This document shows positions 1-8,506 of a stretch of DNA of 57,196 bases, piece after piece. The position numbers and the translations under genes are program-made. Origin of the DNA: Pirellulaceae bacterium (GTDB lineage: Bacteria > Planctomycetota > Planctomycetia > Pirellulales > Pirellulaceae); contig JAKVBY010000050.1 of NCBI GenBank assembly GCA_022446825.1, forward strand, positions 1 to 57,196, written 5' to 3'. The number at the start of each line of letters is the position of its first letter. Position 1 is the stretch's first letter. The notes under the pieces were generated by a model. It saw only the letters and a list, made by a program, of their open reading frames with translations, was not told the DNA's origin and did no database searches.

Positions 1-83
1 ACGATGCAAAGCTAGCCCTGTTGGGGTTTGCATTCGTGATGAAACTCATTGTCTCTTTTGTGATGGTGGGGAGGTGGTGCTGG

Positions 84-2939
84 ATGCCGAAAGCTAATAG
101 TTGGACCGAACACAAGCGAAAAATACTCGCTGGCTTAGACATTGAGTCGGTGTACCGAGAGATGACGGTTGAGATTACAGGTCATGAACCCAACTCCGAC
201 GGTTGGCTGACATGCCGAAGCTACGGGCGAGATGACAGGAATCCCAGCGCAAACATCAATGTGGGCAATGGCTCCGCGCGGGGGAGATATCACGACTTTT
301 CAATCGGGGGGGAGTCGCTGGGGCTATTCGATTTCCATGCGAAGTATTTTGGGGACGGTTCATTCAAGAACTCGGTGCGTCATTTTGCACGGCAGCTGTC
401 CTACGATCTACCGAAGCGAATCGCAGAGGAAAAAACTGTCCGCGCAAAGTTTCACTGGCGGAAGGAGTGGGAGTCCAGCTTCGCACTCCCATACTGCAAC
501 TCAAAGCCTCCAATCACGGAGCGCGGAATTCTGATGGCTGGCGGATGCCTCGGGGACTTTCCGGCAAAGAGCAGAGAGTTTCCTGTTTTTATTTTCCCAA
601 CGTATGGCGAGTTGCTTTGTTCTGCCGATCCTGCCGGATACGTAGCGGTCAACCGGACGGGGAAAAATCTGATGATTTATCAGGGCAAAAACCCTGATGG
701 GTCTGATCGACCAAAACGAGAAGCGAAAAACATCAACTTCAGAGAGGAGCACGCCAAGCCTCTCTGGGTAGGCCGGTGGGGTTGCGCTCATTTGCGCACA
801 GCCGAAATCGTCTGGAAGGTGGAGGGAATTTCTGACCTTCTGGCGCTGCAATCAATCATCCCAGAGCATTTGCAAGAGAAGCACGTCGTTGTCACCAACC
901 CCAATGGCTGCAACGAGACACCACTCCTTGCACACGCCGAGCACGTCTCGGATCGTGTGGTCTATGTTTTGCATGATGCCGACAGGCCAGGGCAGGGGCT
1001 CCCTTCATCGACAGACAAAGATGCGAACCGCCGACCTCAAGGTGCTGCGAAATGGTGCCAAGTGTTGGCCACGACGGCATCGCAGGTCAGAAACGTCCAG
1101 CTTCCCTACGAGATATCAGACAAACACGGTCAGGATCTTCGTGATTTCCTGTCATCGGGATCATCGTACGAAGACTTGCTACGTCTCGCACACCAAGCCC
1201 CGGTCGAGTCTGAACCTACGGGCGGCATCGATACTGTTGCCAAAGTATCGGAAGAGGATTTTGCTTTTGAACGAGAGGTCTTGGCGGCATTGGAAATCGA
1301 TGTTCTTGGCATCACGGATTCTGGGGCGATACAGATTTACTCCATGGCGCAGCGTGAGTCTCATGAAATCCGAAACATCGATACCATGCACCGCGCATCG
1401 ATCTTGAAATACTGTGGCCTGCCAGCGAGGCATCGGCTGCATGATTCTGATGACGAAGATGTGGAGGGGCTTTATTCGATTTCCCAGGTGCGCGACGCCA
1501 TCGCCCTCATCGGTGGTTACTCAAGGGTTTCCGATGACAACGTCGTTGGCCCAGGCGTTTGGCAAGGGCGAGACAAGGGTGGAGATCCCAACACCAGCAT
1601 CGTTTTGGTCGGAAAAAAAATGGGAGCGAAACTCAACGGCAGTTTGGCTGAGATCGACAGTCCGAGAGCAGATGGATTGGTTCTTGAGTTCGGGGGCGCG
1701 GACGAATGGTTCGACATCGAAACTTTGCGTTCCAACCTAAAGCTGGCAGAAAATCCTCAATGGCGAAAGGGTGTGCTGGAGGAGGCCGAAGAGTTATTTG
1801 CTCGTTGGCTCTGGCGTCACCAAGACTACGATCCGTACATGTTGGTCGGATTGATCCTTTGCACATGGGTCCAGACGATTTTTGACTGGAGGCCGCTGGT
1901 TTCCGTGACCGGAGTAAGCAATTCGGGAAAAACAAGTCTATTAAATTGCATCTCAAAAATCTTTGGTCCACTTGCGATGAAATCGTCCAGTTCGACGGAG
2001 GCTGGCATCCGGCAGGCCGTCAAAAAATCGGCGTGTGTAATCATGTGTGACGAGTTTGAAGACTCGAAACATCGCGACAAGATTCTTGAATTGTTCAGAA
2101 CCAGTGGACGAGGAGACAAAATTCTGCGCGGCACGGCACACCAAGAAGGCGCCGGATTTGGCCTTCGTCACATAGCATGGATCGCGGCCATCGAGGTGGG
2201 ACTAAAAAAAGAGCCTGATAAAAATAGGTTCATTTCGTTTGAGGTCTTAAAGCCAATCGATTCCGAGTGGGGAAAGCTGGTCGTCCCGAGCAATGCTGAT
2301 CTGGCCGTTCTCGGCCAGAAGCTGTTGGCCATTGCCGTGCATTGTGCATTTGATGCCAAGACTTTTTCGCACCAACTAAAAAGCCACAATGTCGTTGGAA
2401 TCGACCGGCGAGTAATTGAGAGTTATTCAGTCCCGATTGGCATGCTCGGAGCGGCGGATGGCAGCTTCACCATCCCCGAACTTTCAGAGCAGCTGGAGTT
2501 GGTCTTGGAGCCGGTTCGGGGAGAAATCATCCAGACCAATGACGCGGAGGATCTTTTGCACGCCATCCTCGATTCCCCGGTTGATCTCGGACGAGGAGAT
2601 AGACAAACCGTCGGTCAAATACTCGTCGATACTGATCGTCTGCATCTCTTTGCGGATCAGTTGGAGCGTCATGGAGTTGGTGTGGTCGTCAAGGACTCCG
2701 AGAAATTCATCTTCCTTCATCCGTCGATCATATCTCGCACACTACTGCGCGATACCGACTGGCAAGGGCAGAATCTGCAAACGCATCTCATGAGACTACC
2801 CACGGCCACTGCTGCCCAGCATCGGATGGCTGGGCGTAAGCCGCGAGGGATTCGGATTTCTTGGAACACGATGACCGAGAAATATCTGGCTGGCCCGCGA
2901 CCTGGGTCCAAATCTGACGGCATATTTAGTTTCCATTGA
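84..2939 (+). CDS. Phage primase-helicase (TOPRIM + P-loop ATPase)
   Basis: This is a 951-residue replication protein that probably primes and unwinds phage DNA. The N-terminal ~110 residues look like a primase zinc-binding module (GWLTCRSYG...NPSANI) but lack the usual set of cysteines. A TOPRIM-like segment has E247 in VEGISDLLAL and D298/D300 in HDADRP. A helicase-like ATPase core has a Walker A at about 610-617 (GVSNSGKT) and a Walker B near 656 (MCDEFED). I chose the ATG at 84 because GGGGAGG at 68-74 is well spaced; an upstream in-frame ATG at 21 adds 21 unlikely residues. It heads a rightward set of four genes. The combination is typical of phage or plasmid D5-like primase-helicases. 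The TOPRIM and P-loop calls are from motifs only. Confidence 0.8.
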   Translation: MPKANSWTEHKRKILAGLDIESVYREMTVEITGHEPNSDGWLTCRSYGRDDRNPSANINVGNGSARGRYHDFSIGGESLGLFDFHAKYFGDGSFKNSVRHFARQLSYDLPKRIAEEKTVRAKFHWRKEWESSFALPYCNSKPPITERGILMAGGCLGDFPAKSREFPVFIFPTYGELLCSADPAGYVAVNRTGKNLMIYQGKNPDGSDRPKREAKNINFREEHAKPLWVGRWGCAHLRTAEIVWKVEGISDLLALQSIIPEHLQEKHVVVTNPNGCNETPLLAHAEHVSDRVVYVLHDADRPGQGLPSSTDKDANRRPQGAAKWCQVLATTASQVRNVQLPYEISDKHGQDLRDFLSSGSSYEDLLRLAHQAPVESEPTGGIDTVAKVSEEDFAFEREVLAALEIDVLGITDSGAIQIYSMAQRESHEIRNIDTMHRASILKYCGLPARHRLHDSDDEDVEGLYSISQVRDAIALIGGYSRVSDDNVVGPGVWQGRDKGGDPNTSIVLVGKKMGAKLNGSLAEIDSPRADGLVLEFGGADEWFDIETLRSNLKLAENPQWRKGVLEEAEELFARWLWRHQDYDPYMLVGLILCTWVQTIFDWRPLVSVTGVSNSGKTSLLNCISKIFGPLAMKSSSSTEAGIRQAVKKSACVIMCDEFEDSKHRDKILELFRTSGRGDKILRGTAHQEGAGFGLRHIAWIAAIEVGLKKEPDKNRFISFEVLKPIDSEWGKLVVPSNADLAVLGQKLLAIAVHCAFDAKTFSHQLKSHNVVGIDRRVIESYSVPIGMLGAADGSFTIPELSEQLELVLEPVRGEIIQTNDAEDLLHAILDSPVDLGRGDRQTVGQILVDTDRLHLFADQLERHGVGVVVKDSEKFIFLHPSIISRTLLRDTDWQGQNLQTHLMRLPTATAAQHRMAGRKPRGIRISWNTMTEKYLAGPRPGSKSDGIFSFH

Positions 2940-2949
2940 GAGGGTGGTG

Positions 2950-3519
2950 ATGAGCGTAACGACAAAGTTGAAAACACAAACTATCAAGCTTCGTGATCAC
3001 CAGATCAGCATACTGCTGTCTGATGCTCAGGCTGCGTCTCTTGGCGGGGCATCCAGCGTCCGTTCGCCATCTGACCGGAATGAACTACTCTGGACGGATC
3101 AGCTGGTTGGCTTGGCTGGCAATATGGCTCTCTGCCTATGGCGTGATGGTGATCTTCGTTCGTACTCCGATATGCGGTGGTGGCAGAACAACAATCGAAA
3201 CTCCGGTGATGGTGGTTGTGATCTTCCCCGGTGTCGATTCGACATCAAAACAAGCCTCATGCGTAGCTCGAGAGATCCTGCGGATTATCGACTGGCCGTC
3301 CGACCTCGCGAGAGGCACAAATCACAAGTCTACGGGCTAGCGTTGATCCCAAAAAGTAATATCGACGACCTCACAAATGGGATCGATGTCATTTTGGTCG
3401 GCTGGTGCGAGGACTCGGACTTTTACGAGCATCCTGAGTCGTTCGGGACGTTCAGTGGTGCCTACACACTAATGTCCCATGAACTGAACCCGTTCCCTCC
3501 GATGAGGTACTGCCGATGA
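2950..3519 (+). CDS. Hypothetical protein, possible PD-(D/E)XK nuclease
   Basis: This 189-residue protein directly follows the primase-helicase, with GAGAGGG 6 bases before the ATG. The central part reads GDGGCDLPRCRFDIKTSLMR, in which an acidic residue followed about eight residues later by DIKTS resembles the D...(D/E)xK core of PD-(D/E)XK nucleases. An upstream helix with LVGLAGNMALCLW would fit the leading helix of that fold. Two GTG codons at 2944 and 2947 are alternative starts. Its place beside replication genes suits a DNA-processing role. I do not recognise a named family and the nuclease idea is inference. Confidence 0.6.
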   Translation: MSVTTKLKTQTIKLRDHQISILLSDAQAASLGGASSVRSPSDRNELLWTDQLVGLAGNMALCLWRDGDLRSYSDMRWWQNNNRNSGDGGCDLPRCRFDIKTSLMRSSRDPADYRLAVRPRERHKSQVYGLALIPKSNIDDLTNGIDVILVGWCEDSDFYEHPESFGTFSGAYTLMSHELNPFPPMRYCR

Positions 3520-3905
3520 CATCACGCATGTTCCCGAGGAATCATTCCCAAAAAAAGAAGTCAAGGTTCCCGTTGCATGATGGCCCGTGCAATGCTTGCG
3601 GCTGCAAGGTGTTTCGCCGGTCGCCGTCGGGATTAATCGCGTGTGCGAGATGCTTTAACGGCCCCGGTGATCTGCATGCAACCATCCCAGGTGATGAGGC
3701 TGGATGCCCCGACTTGCCACACGTTTTGGTCCCCCGAGATACCTACGAGAAGGAATTCTCGCAGAAGTGGAAACCGCAAACGGTAACCATATTCGGCGGG
3801 AAGTTCCTTGAGTTTCACTGCGCTGGCCGTCCGATCTGGATTGCTCAGAGCGCGATCAACGAGGACTGGGTCTGGGAGCATCCTGATCACACATACGGAG
3901 CATAA
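3516..3905 (+). CDS. Small zinc-ribbon protein, unknown function
   Basis: This 129-residue protein overlaps the preceding gene by the ATGA junction, which suggests translational coupling. A basic N-terminus (HSQKKKSRF) is followed by CNACGC and, 17 residues later, CARC, so a four-cysteine zinc ribbon is likely. The C-terminal half has WIAQSAINEDWVWEHPDH, rich in Trp and acidic residues. Nucleic-acid binding is plausible from the zinc ribbon, but no family is recognised. Confidence 0.6.
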   Translation: MTSRMFPRNHSQKKKSRFPLHDGPCNACGCKVFRRSPSGLIACARCFNGPGDLHATIPGDEAGCPDLPHVLVPRDTYEKEFSQKWKPQTVTIFGGKFLEFHCAGRPIWIAQSAINEDWVWEHPDHTYGA

Positions 3906-3906
3906 A

Positions 3907-4200
3907 ATGTCGCAAGGAAAAAATGATCGAGGTGTCACTAAGCATCGCAAGAAGAGAATCTGGGATATGCACTACAAAGATGGTTTGTCAGAGTTCCAGA
4001 TTGCTGCGCGTTTGAAACATTCAATCAGCACGGTGGACCGAGTTTTATCTGGCCGGATCTTTTTCGAACCCCGCCGCTGCGATCTATGCAAGCGGATGTC
4101 GAATCGATTCAGCTGGACGGGTGATGAGTGTTTGGAGTGTGTGCTGCGATCGCGGATCGATGTCTGGCGCGGAGACAAGGGTGCGTTACCCAGGGAATAG
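3907..4200 (+). CDS. Small HTH / zinc-finger protein
   Basis: This 97-residue protein starts 1 bp after the previous stop, with an in-frame ATG at 3907. Residues ~14-50 (KRIWDMHYKDGLSEFQIAARL...STVDRVL) look like a helix-turn-helix of the kind seen in small phage regulators and sigma region 4. A CDLC...CLEC pair follows and could bind zinc. It ends 1 bp before the stop of the convergent leftward array. It may be a DNA-binding regulator; the target is unknown. Confidence 0.6.
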   Translation: MSQGKNDRGVTKHRKKRIWDMHYKDGLSEFQIAARLKHSISTVDRVLSGRIFFEPRRCDLCKRMSNRFSWTGDECLECVLRSRIDVWRGDKGALPRE

Positions 4201-4215
4201 ATCATTCCAGGTGGG
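4189..4215. terminator. Hairpin spanning two convergent stops
   Basis: An imperfect inverted repeat (CCCA/TGGG outside, GGAAT/ATTCC inside) sits exactly where the rightward and leftward transcription units meet tail to tail. It could act as a bidirectional terminator. There is no clear T tract, so the call is weak. Confidence 0.3.
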
Positions 4216-4609
4216 AGTTTCTTACTGACTCAACAAATTTCCTTGTCGCTTTTTCTGCCTCTGAAAAGAGCCCTGGAACATGCTTCAGCATCTCAAGCCT
4301 CTCCTCTGCCGACCACTCATCAAGTGGGTAGGTTTCCAGTTGGGCAGATGAGTCATGAGGATCACAATATGATAAGCAGACTCGTTTTGAGCCCTTCCAT
4401 TTTCGAAATTCAAGAAATTGGTTTGAGACGCTAAGTAGATTTAGTTTGTGCGATACCGGCAGGGGGATCGATAGGCCCCTAAGAGACGCTGTGATCCTCT
4501 CCCATTCGGAGTCTAGTTTCTGGTACGCAGATTTCACGTCGAGCCCCATGTCTTTGATTGGGGCCGACAGTTCATCCAGGTCTAGATGTGCTGGCTGTTT
4601 TTCATTCAT
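4202..4609 (-). CDS. Hypothetical protein, last gene of leftward array
   Basis: This 135-residue soluble acidic protein has a helical N-terminus (HLDLDELSAPIKDMGLDVKSAYQKLDSEWERI). An AGGA-type ribosome binding site precedes the ATG. It is the distal gene of the leftward array and meets the rightward HTH gene tail to tail. No family recognised. Confidence 0.55.
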   Translation of the reverse strand: MNEKQPAHLDLDELSAPIKDMGLDVKSAYQKLDSEWERITASLRGLSIPLPVSHKLNLLSVSNQFLEFRKWKGSKRVCLSYCDPHDSSAQLETYPLDEWSAEERLEMLKHVPGLFSEAEKATRKFVESVRNSHLE

Positions 4610-4651
4610 CTCAGTTTTCCTTTTTCATGTCTTTTGAAACCAAAGAATGCG

Positions 4652-4957
4652 TTACCTCGGAAATAGATCACCAGAGAGCGATGCGGTCACTTCCGCACGG
4701 CCCGTGACCGTGTTTGGAATCTCATTCTCATCCAGCAGCTGCCTCATCTCATCCACAGTGATAGTAGATATCTGAACTTCCTCCACTCCCATCCGATACG
4801 CTTGGTGCGCTATGTCGTCGATAGCAGAAATGTATTGGTCGTAGTCTGAGATCATCGGAGCCCCTTCCTCGGACTCCGAAATCAAATCGATCCAATCGTC
4901 GAAATCCTCTCTCGGGAATTTCCAGAGTCGCACAACGTCTGGCTGTTTGTCACTCAT
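4652..4957 (-). CDS. Hypothetical acidic protein
   Basis: This 101-residue acidic protein begins MSDKQPDVVRLWKF. I took this start over an ATG 21 bases upstream because GGAGG lies 6 bases before it. The N-terminus has WKFPREDFDDWIDL and the middle is helical (SAIDDIAHQAYRMGVEEVQI). It shares the leftward operon with its neighbours. No family recognised. Confidence 0.55.
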   Translation of the reverse strand: MSDKQPDVVRLWKFPREDFDDWIDLISESEEGAPMISDYDQYISAIDDIAHQAYRMGVEEVQISTITVDEMRQLLDENEIPNTVTGRAEVTASLSGDLFPR

Positions 4958-4970
4958 CTCAGTCCTCCGT

Positions 4971-5591
4971 TCAGTCATCTAGTCTCTCTAAGATATCATT
5001 GATCTTCCCGAGCGTTGCGGCGGCAAGAATTTCAGGAACGCTCATATCTTGCTTTGCCGATTCGTCATCCAGCCTCCCTTCCAATGCTCCACTAGCTACC
5101 GTCACAATCCACTCCTCAATCTCTTGGATATATTCATCTGGTAGGTCATTGAGTGAGTGGATTTGCGGTTTCATATCCTTTGAAACAATCTGTACCACGT
5201 CGTCAGCGATCATCCCCGTGCAAATATCGATTTCTGGCAAACCGAATTCATCAGAGGTATCTTTCAACACTCCGCGCTGAAGAGCATCGATCCAGTGACC
5301 AGCCCGATCAGCAACCTCGAAGTGTAGGTCGCGTTCGGGATTCACTTTGCATACATGATCTTCCAAGAGCGGTTTCACTTCAGCCCAAAACTCATTAAAG
5401 CCCCTTGCTCTCGATGTGATATCGACCAGCTTTTCTTCGTCAACCAAATATCCGCATCGACTGCATTCACCATAGCACTTGATTAAGTCGATATCGTGCA
5501 TGTTCCGCACGTCCTCTTCGCTGGTAAGCCCCTTGGCGATTTGTCGGTTGCGTAACTCATCTGCCAAAGCCCTGTTCGAATCAAATAACAT
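4971..5591 (-). CDS. Hypothetical protein with CxxC motif
   Basis: This 206-residue acidic protein has a short ECSRCGYL motif near residue 42 that could be half of a metal site. The rest is predicted helical, with no membrane segment. GGAGG in the end of the upstream gene serves as its ribosome binding site, and the two genes are separated by no bases, so they are probably coupled. No family recognised. Confidence 0.55.
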   Translation of the reverse strand: MLFDSNRALADELRNRQIAKGLTSEEDVRNMHDIDLIKCYGECSRCGYLVDEEKLVDITSRARGFNEFWAEVKPLLEDHVCKVNPERDLHFEVADRAGHWIDALQRGVLKDTSDEFGLPEIDICTGMIADDVVQIVSKDMKPQIHSLNDLPDEYIQEIEEWIVTVASGALEGRLDDESAKQDMSVPEILAAATLGKINDILERLDD

Positions 5592-5945
5592 TCAGTTACC
5601 TCCGGTGTTGATGAGTCCTGCCCACTCTAATCCTTCTTCGTACTCGGCAAGTGGTTTCCGCCAAAACAATGCGATGCCGTACGAGAGCAAGAATCTCGTT
5701 GGTATATCGAGAGACTGGACTTTATCGATCAACAAACTTTTGTCGATGTCCCACTGGCTCAGGTCGGCGTCGTGAATTTCAGCCGCGAGGTAGTTGTTGA
5801 GTCGCGGAAACATCATGGGGCTATTGCTCGCCTCGCACATGGCCAACAGTTCCTGCTTGTTGAAATCTAGGTGCGGCACGACCTGTCGAATTATTTCCCG
5901 CGCTACTTCCTGATCCGATATGGCGTAGTCAGTTGCTTGGCTCAT
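5592..5945 (-). CDS. Hypothetical protein
   Basis: This 117-residue, mostly helical protein (EVAREIIRQVVPHLDFNKQELLAMCEAS) has AAGGAG 8 bases before its ATG. Its last codons carry the ribosome binding site of the next gene. No family recognised. Confidence 0.55.
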   Translation of the reverse strand: MSQATDYAISDQEVAREIIRQVVPHLDFNKQELLAMCEASNSPMMFPRLNNYLAAEIHDADLSQWDIDKSLLIDKVQSLDIPTRFLLSYGIALFWRKPLAEYEEGLEWAGLINTGGN

Positions 5946-6015
5946 CTTTGGCTCCTTAAAAAGTGTTGAGAATGGTTTCAGCCTACCTGTTCGCCGGAAA
6001 GATCTCTACTACCCG

Positions 6016-6480
6016 TTAGCTGATGCCATCCGCAAACCACAGGTGAGCATACGTCCCGTCCCATGGCTCAGTGGACAATGCCAAGAATCGCTCAACCAAA
6101 GATTCACTGGTCATCCCGTGATACAGGATCGCATCATTGTCGTGCCAGTGCGCCCAGTGGCTAGTCGGGGGCACGACACGCCGAATGCTGACCTGTTGGC
6201 CGAATCGCTCAACGGTCGCCTCCCGCACGCAATCGGCTTCGATAGCCATCTGGCGGATGCGGGGGACATCATCGTCTCCGATGGACGCCCACACGGCTTG
6301 CTGGCGTTCCCAATCATCTCGTTGCCGTTGAGCTTCGGCTTTTCGTTGCGGAGCCGTCCGCTCCAAGTCATAGGCTCGCTGCGCTGCACGCATGGTATCC
6401 AGGCCGCATTCTCCGCATTGATAGGCTCGTTGTGCTTCCGCCGTTTTTTCTTTTGCAGTCGTCATTTTTCCAATCTCCAT
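6016..6480 (-). CDS. Hypothetical Ala/Arg-rich helical protein
   Basis: This 154-residue protein has an N-terminal Ala/Arg/Glu-rich helical half that includes a CGEC pair (AYQCGECGLDTMRAAQRAY) and is probably coiled coil. The C-terminal half is more globular, with WAHWHDNDAILYHGMTSESL. Starts at 6480 (MEIGKM) and 6465 (MTTAKE) are both possible; each has a GGA-containing site. No family recognised. Confidence 0.5.
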   Translation of the reverse strand: MEIGKMTTAKEKTAEAQRAYQCGECGLDTMRAAQRAYDLERTAPQRKAEAQRQRDDWERQQAVWASIGDDDVPRIRQMAIEADCVREATVERFGQQVSIRRVVPPTSHWAHWHDNDAILYHGMTSESLVERFLALSTEPWDGTYAHLWFADGIS

Positions 6481-6573
6481 TCTTTCCTTTCTTAGTGGTT
6501 TGGCCTTCCTCGTTAAATCAATCCCATATCCACTAGTATCGCCTCGGCATTCCAGACGTATTCATGTTACTGA

Positions 6574-6837
6574 TTAAACGAATTTCCAACTTACCAAACG
6601 GAGAAGGGTTTCGTGTTGCTCGTTTCCACGATCTCGAATCCACTCTTCCAGAGCTTCCCGCTGCTCGACTTCGCCTCGAAGTTCCCAGCAGACTTCGCCT
6701 GAAGTCATTGCGTTCCCTTTGTCGATAACTCGCACAACCTCAGTTCCGCGAAGTTCGTCAACCATTTTCAGTTCTACGTCGTAAATATTTGTCATGTCGA
6801 TCATTGTTTTGCTTTCCGAATTGCATGTTTTATTCAT
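6574..6837 (-). CDS. Hypothetical small protein
   Basis: This 87-residue acidic protein starts at an ATG preceded by AAGGGG in the end of the upstream gene, implying coupling. A second start (MIDMTN) lies 11 codons in. No motif recognised beyond a helical, charged C-terminal half. Confidence 0.5.
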   Translation of the reverse strand: MNKTCNSESKTMIDMTNIYDVELKMVDELRGTEVVRVIDKGNAMTSGEVCWELRGEVEQREALEEWIRDRGNEQHETLLRLVSWKFV

Positions 6838-6838
6838 T

Positions 6839-7069
6839 TCATTTCCCCTTACGTGTTAAGTGTGCAGAATGACGTTGCTCCCTGGCGGCATCGAATGCCA
6901 TGTCGGATTCAATCATGCACTCGTTACAATCCGCTGGAGGGTTGCCGTGAGGACACTCCTTGCCGCACTTCTCGCAGCATGCGTACTTCCAGTTTTCCGG
7001 CAGTACGCAACGGCAGCGGTCGCACAGGCGAGGGTAGCACCCGTAGGTAGATGCGTCGGAATCAACCAT
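6839..7069 (-). CDS. Small Cys-rich zinc-finger protein
   Basis: This 76-residue protein contains CDRCRC, CCEKCGKEC, CPHG and CNEC, about ten cysteines arranged like two zinc ribbons or knuckles. I chose the ATG at 7069 because it overlaps the stop of the upstream gene (ATGGTTGA) and follows an AGAGGG site; a longer frame to 7201 or 7252 would overlap the neighbour by more than 130 bases. The stop is followed closely by the next gene. A nucleic-acid or protein-binding adaptor is likely; no family name. Confidence 0.6.
   Translation of the reverse strand: MVDSDASTYGCYPRLCDRCRCVLPENWKYACCEKCGKECPHGNPPADCNECMIESDMAFDAAREQRHSAHLTRKGK
6849..6866. repeat. 18-bp direct repeat, copy 1
   Basis: TTACGTGTTAAGTGTGCA occurs here and again at 7650-7667, 801 bp away. 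The two copies fall in different reading frames, so shared protein sequence does not explain them. Confidence 0.6.
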
Positions 7070-7619
7070 TTCCAAGTACCCTCTCGTATCCGTGATGGCT
7101 AAAGTCAGGACGTTCGCCCCTGCGCAATTCGCCATACCCTGCGCTGGCATAGGGCTCGATCCCACAAGCCGCTGCAACTGCTCGAACAAAGTAGTATTCA
7201 TCCTGACCCCATCCTTCGGAATCATGCCTGACTTCATTGTCGGCAACGCCATCGCAAGCTAGGTCAACCATTCCGAGTGCAACACTTGGCGCGTCCTCTT
7301 TGGTGCAGACTTCGTATCCAACACCCATGATGAACCCGCCACTCTCCGAATTGCAGGTTGAATCCAGTACAATCCTGCCGTCGGGCAACTCGGCAAAGTC
7401 AAAAAACATCGTCCAGTCTCCATCGCACTCCTCATCGCATTCGCCGTTGCCAACGGCATACTCAAGGATGCCGTAAGGTGTCGTTAGGTCGAGTGCTTTT
7501 GTGCGGTCCTCGTTGATACATTCATGGTTGAGGTATGCCCCCCATGTGGAGACTGGAACCTCAACTCCGTTGATGGTTTCCCATCGGTCAATCGTCTGCA
7601 TGTGATAGTCGCTTCCCAT
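7062..7619 (-). CDS. Hypothetical acidic protein
   Basis: This 185-residue acidic protein has several Cys (GNGECDEECDGDW) and the segment LPDGRIVLDSTCNSESGGF. AGGAG lies upstream of the ATG at 7619. Its last codons overlap the start of the Cys-rich gene downstream. The length, lack of membrane segments and acidic composition resemble other proteins in this array. No family recognised. Confidence 0.55.
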   Translation of the reverse strand: MGSDYHMQTIDRWETINGVEVPVSTWGAYLNHECINEDRTKALDLTTPYGILEYAVGNGECDEECDGDWTMFFDFAELPDGRIVLDSTCNSESGGFIMGVGYEVCTKEDAPSVALGMVDLACDGVADNEVRHDSEGWGQDEYYFVRAVAAACGIEPYASAGYGELRRGERPDFSHHGYERVLGNG

Positions 7620-7649
7620 TGTGTTAACTCCTGGTTAGTGGGCTGATAA

Positions 7650-7667
7650 TTACGTGTTAAGTGTGCA
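7650..7667. repeat. 18-bp direct repeat, copy 2
   Basis: Second copy of the element at 6849-6866. Here it contains the stop codon of the coiled-coil gene. Confidence 0.6.
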
Positions 7668-8456
7668 AAATTCCCTCGCTTCGTCCCGATCAAAACCTTC
7701 ATCAAGAAGTTCGTCATAGTTTGTATCGCGATGTCTCCTGTGAGCGCGAATCGCAATGCAGAGGTCTGTATGGAAGTCTCCAGCGTATTCCTCTAGGCCA
7801 GAATCGATGTGATTTAGCATGATCCCGCGATGTATCACGCCATCCCACATAGCAGCGTGAGCGTCGGAAAGCCAGTCTGGATGTGCCTCGCGAATATCAA
7901 GCAGATTTTCGGCAAGCAAGATCCAAAATTTGAGAGATGTTTCAATTTCATTTTTCTTTTCCATTTGCCATAGGCACGGCAGTTCTTGCTCCCAATGGAT
8001 TCCGATCTCTCGCAAGAGAAGCTTAATTTTATCAAACTGTTGCTGTTGTTCTTCTTCCTGCTCTCTTCTTCTCTCTATTGCCTGCTCTCGTCTCTTTCTC
8101 TTCTCTTGAAGTTCTTGCTGATACTCAGGCGTCTTTTGGTACTTACGAAATGCTTTTTCTCGCTTCAGGGACTCTTTTTTTGCATCCGACTTGATCTTGG
8201 TGACTAATCTCCAAAACAGTGGAAGCTGGTCTTGATGAATGATCCCAACTAGCACAGGCTTCCAGCCGTATCTATCGCCTCCGCGAAATCCGGTAAGGAC
8301 TTTGTATGTGAATAGCCTCTCTGACTTCAGTGCCTGACGATGATACTTACTGCGGGTACTGATTTCTGCATCGGGAAATTTCTTCCATCGGTTTGGCACA
8401 AAGTCGAGGTTGCCGTAATTGTTCAGTTGAAGCTGATACTTTTTGGGTATAGCCAT
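7650..8456 (-). CDS. Hypothetical coiled-coil protein
   Basis: This 268-residue protein has a globular N-terminus, then a long charged coiled coil at about residues 90-145 (KKESLKREKAFRKYQ..., RREQAIERRREQEEEQQQQ), then a Trp-rich C-terminal domain (HWEQELPCLWQ, HPDWLSDAHAAMW). AAGGAG precedes the ATG. The coiled coil suggests oligomerisation. No family recognised. Confidence 0.6.
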   Translation of the reverse strand: MAIPKKYQLQLNNYGNLDFVPNRWKKFPDAEISTRSKYHRQALKSERLFTYKVLTGFRGGDRYGWKPVLVGIIHQDQLPLFWRLVTKIKSDAKKESLKREKAFRKYQKTPEYQQELQEKRKRREQAIERRREQEEEQQQQFDKIKLLLREIGIHWEQELPCLWQMEKKNEIETSLKFWILLAENLLDIREAHPDWLSDAHAAMWDGVIHRGIMLNHIDSGLEEYAGDFHTDLCIAIRAHRRHRDTNYDELLDEGFDRDEAREFCTLNT

Positions 8457-8506
8457 TGTTCATTCTCCTTGATTGCTGATGTCGTTTTTCGACTCTTGGA
8501 TCTCCT

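Noticed and set aside
6513-6563. Short coding-like frame (EYVWNAEAILVDMGLI) in the 6481-6573 gap
   Set aside because: It has no in-phase start codon after the preceding stop; only 16 residues could be read.
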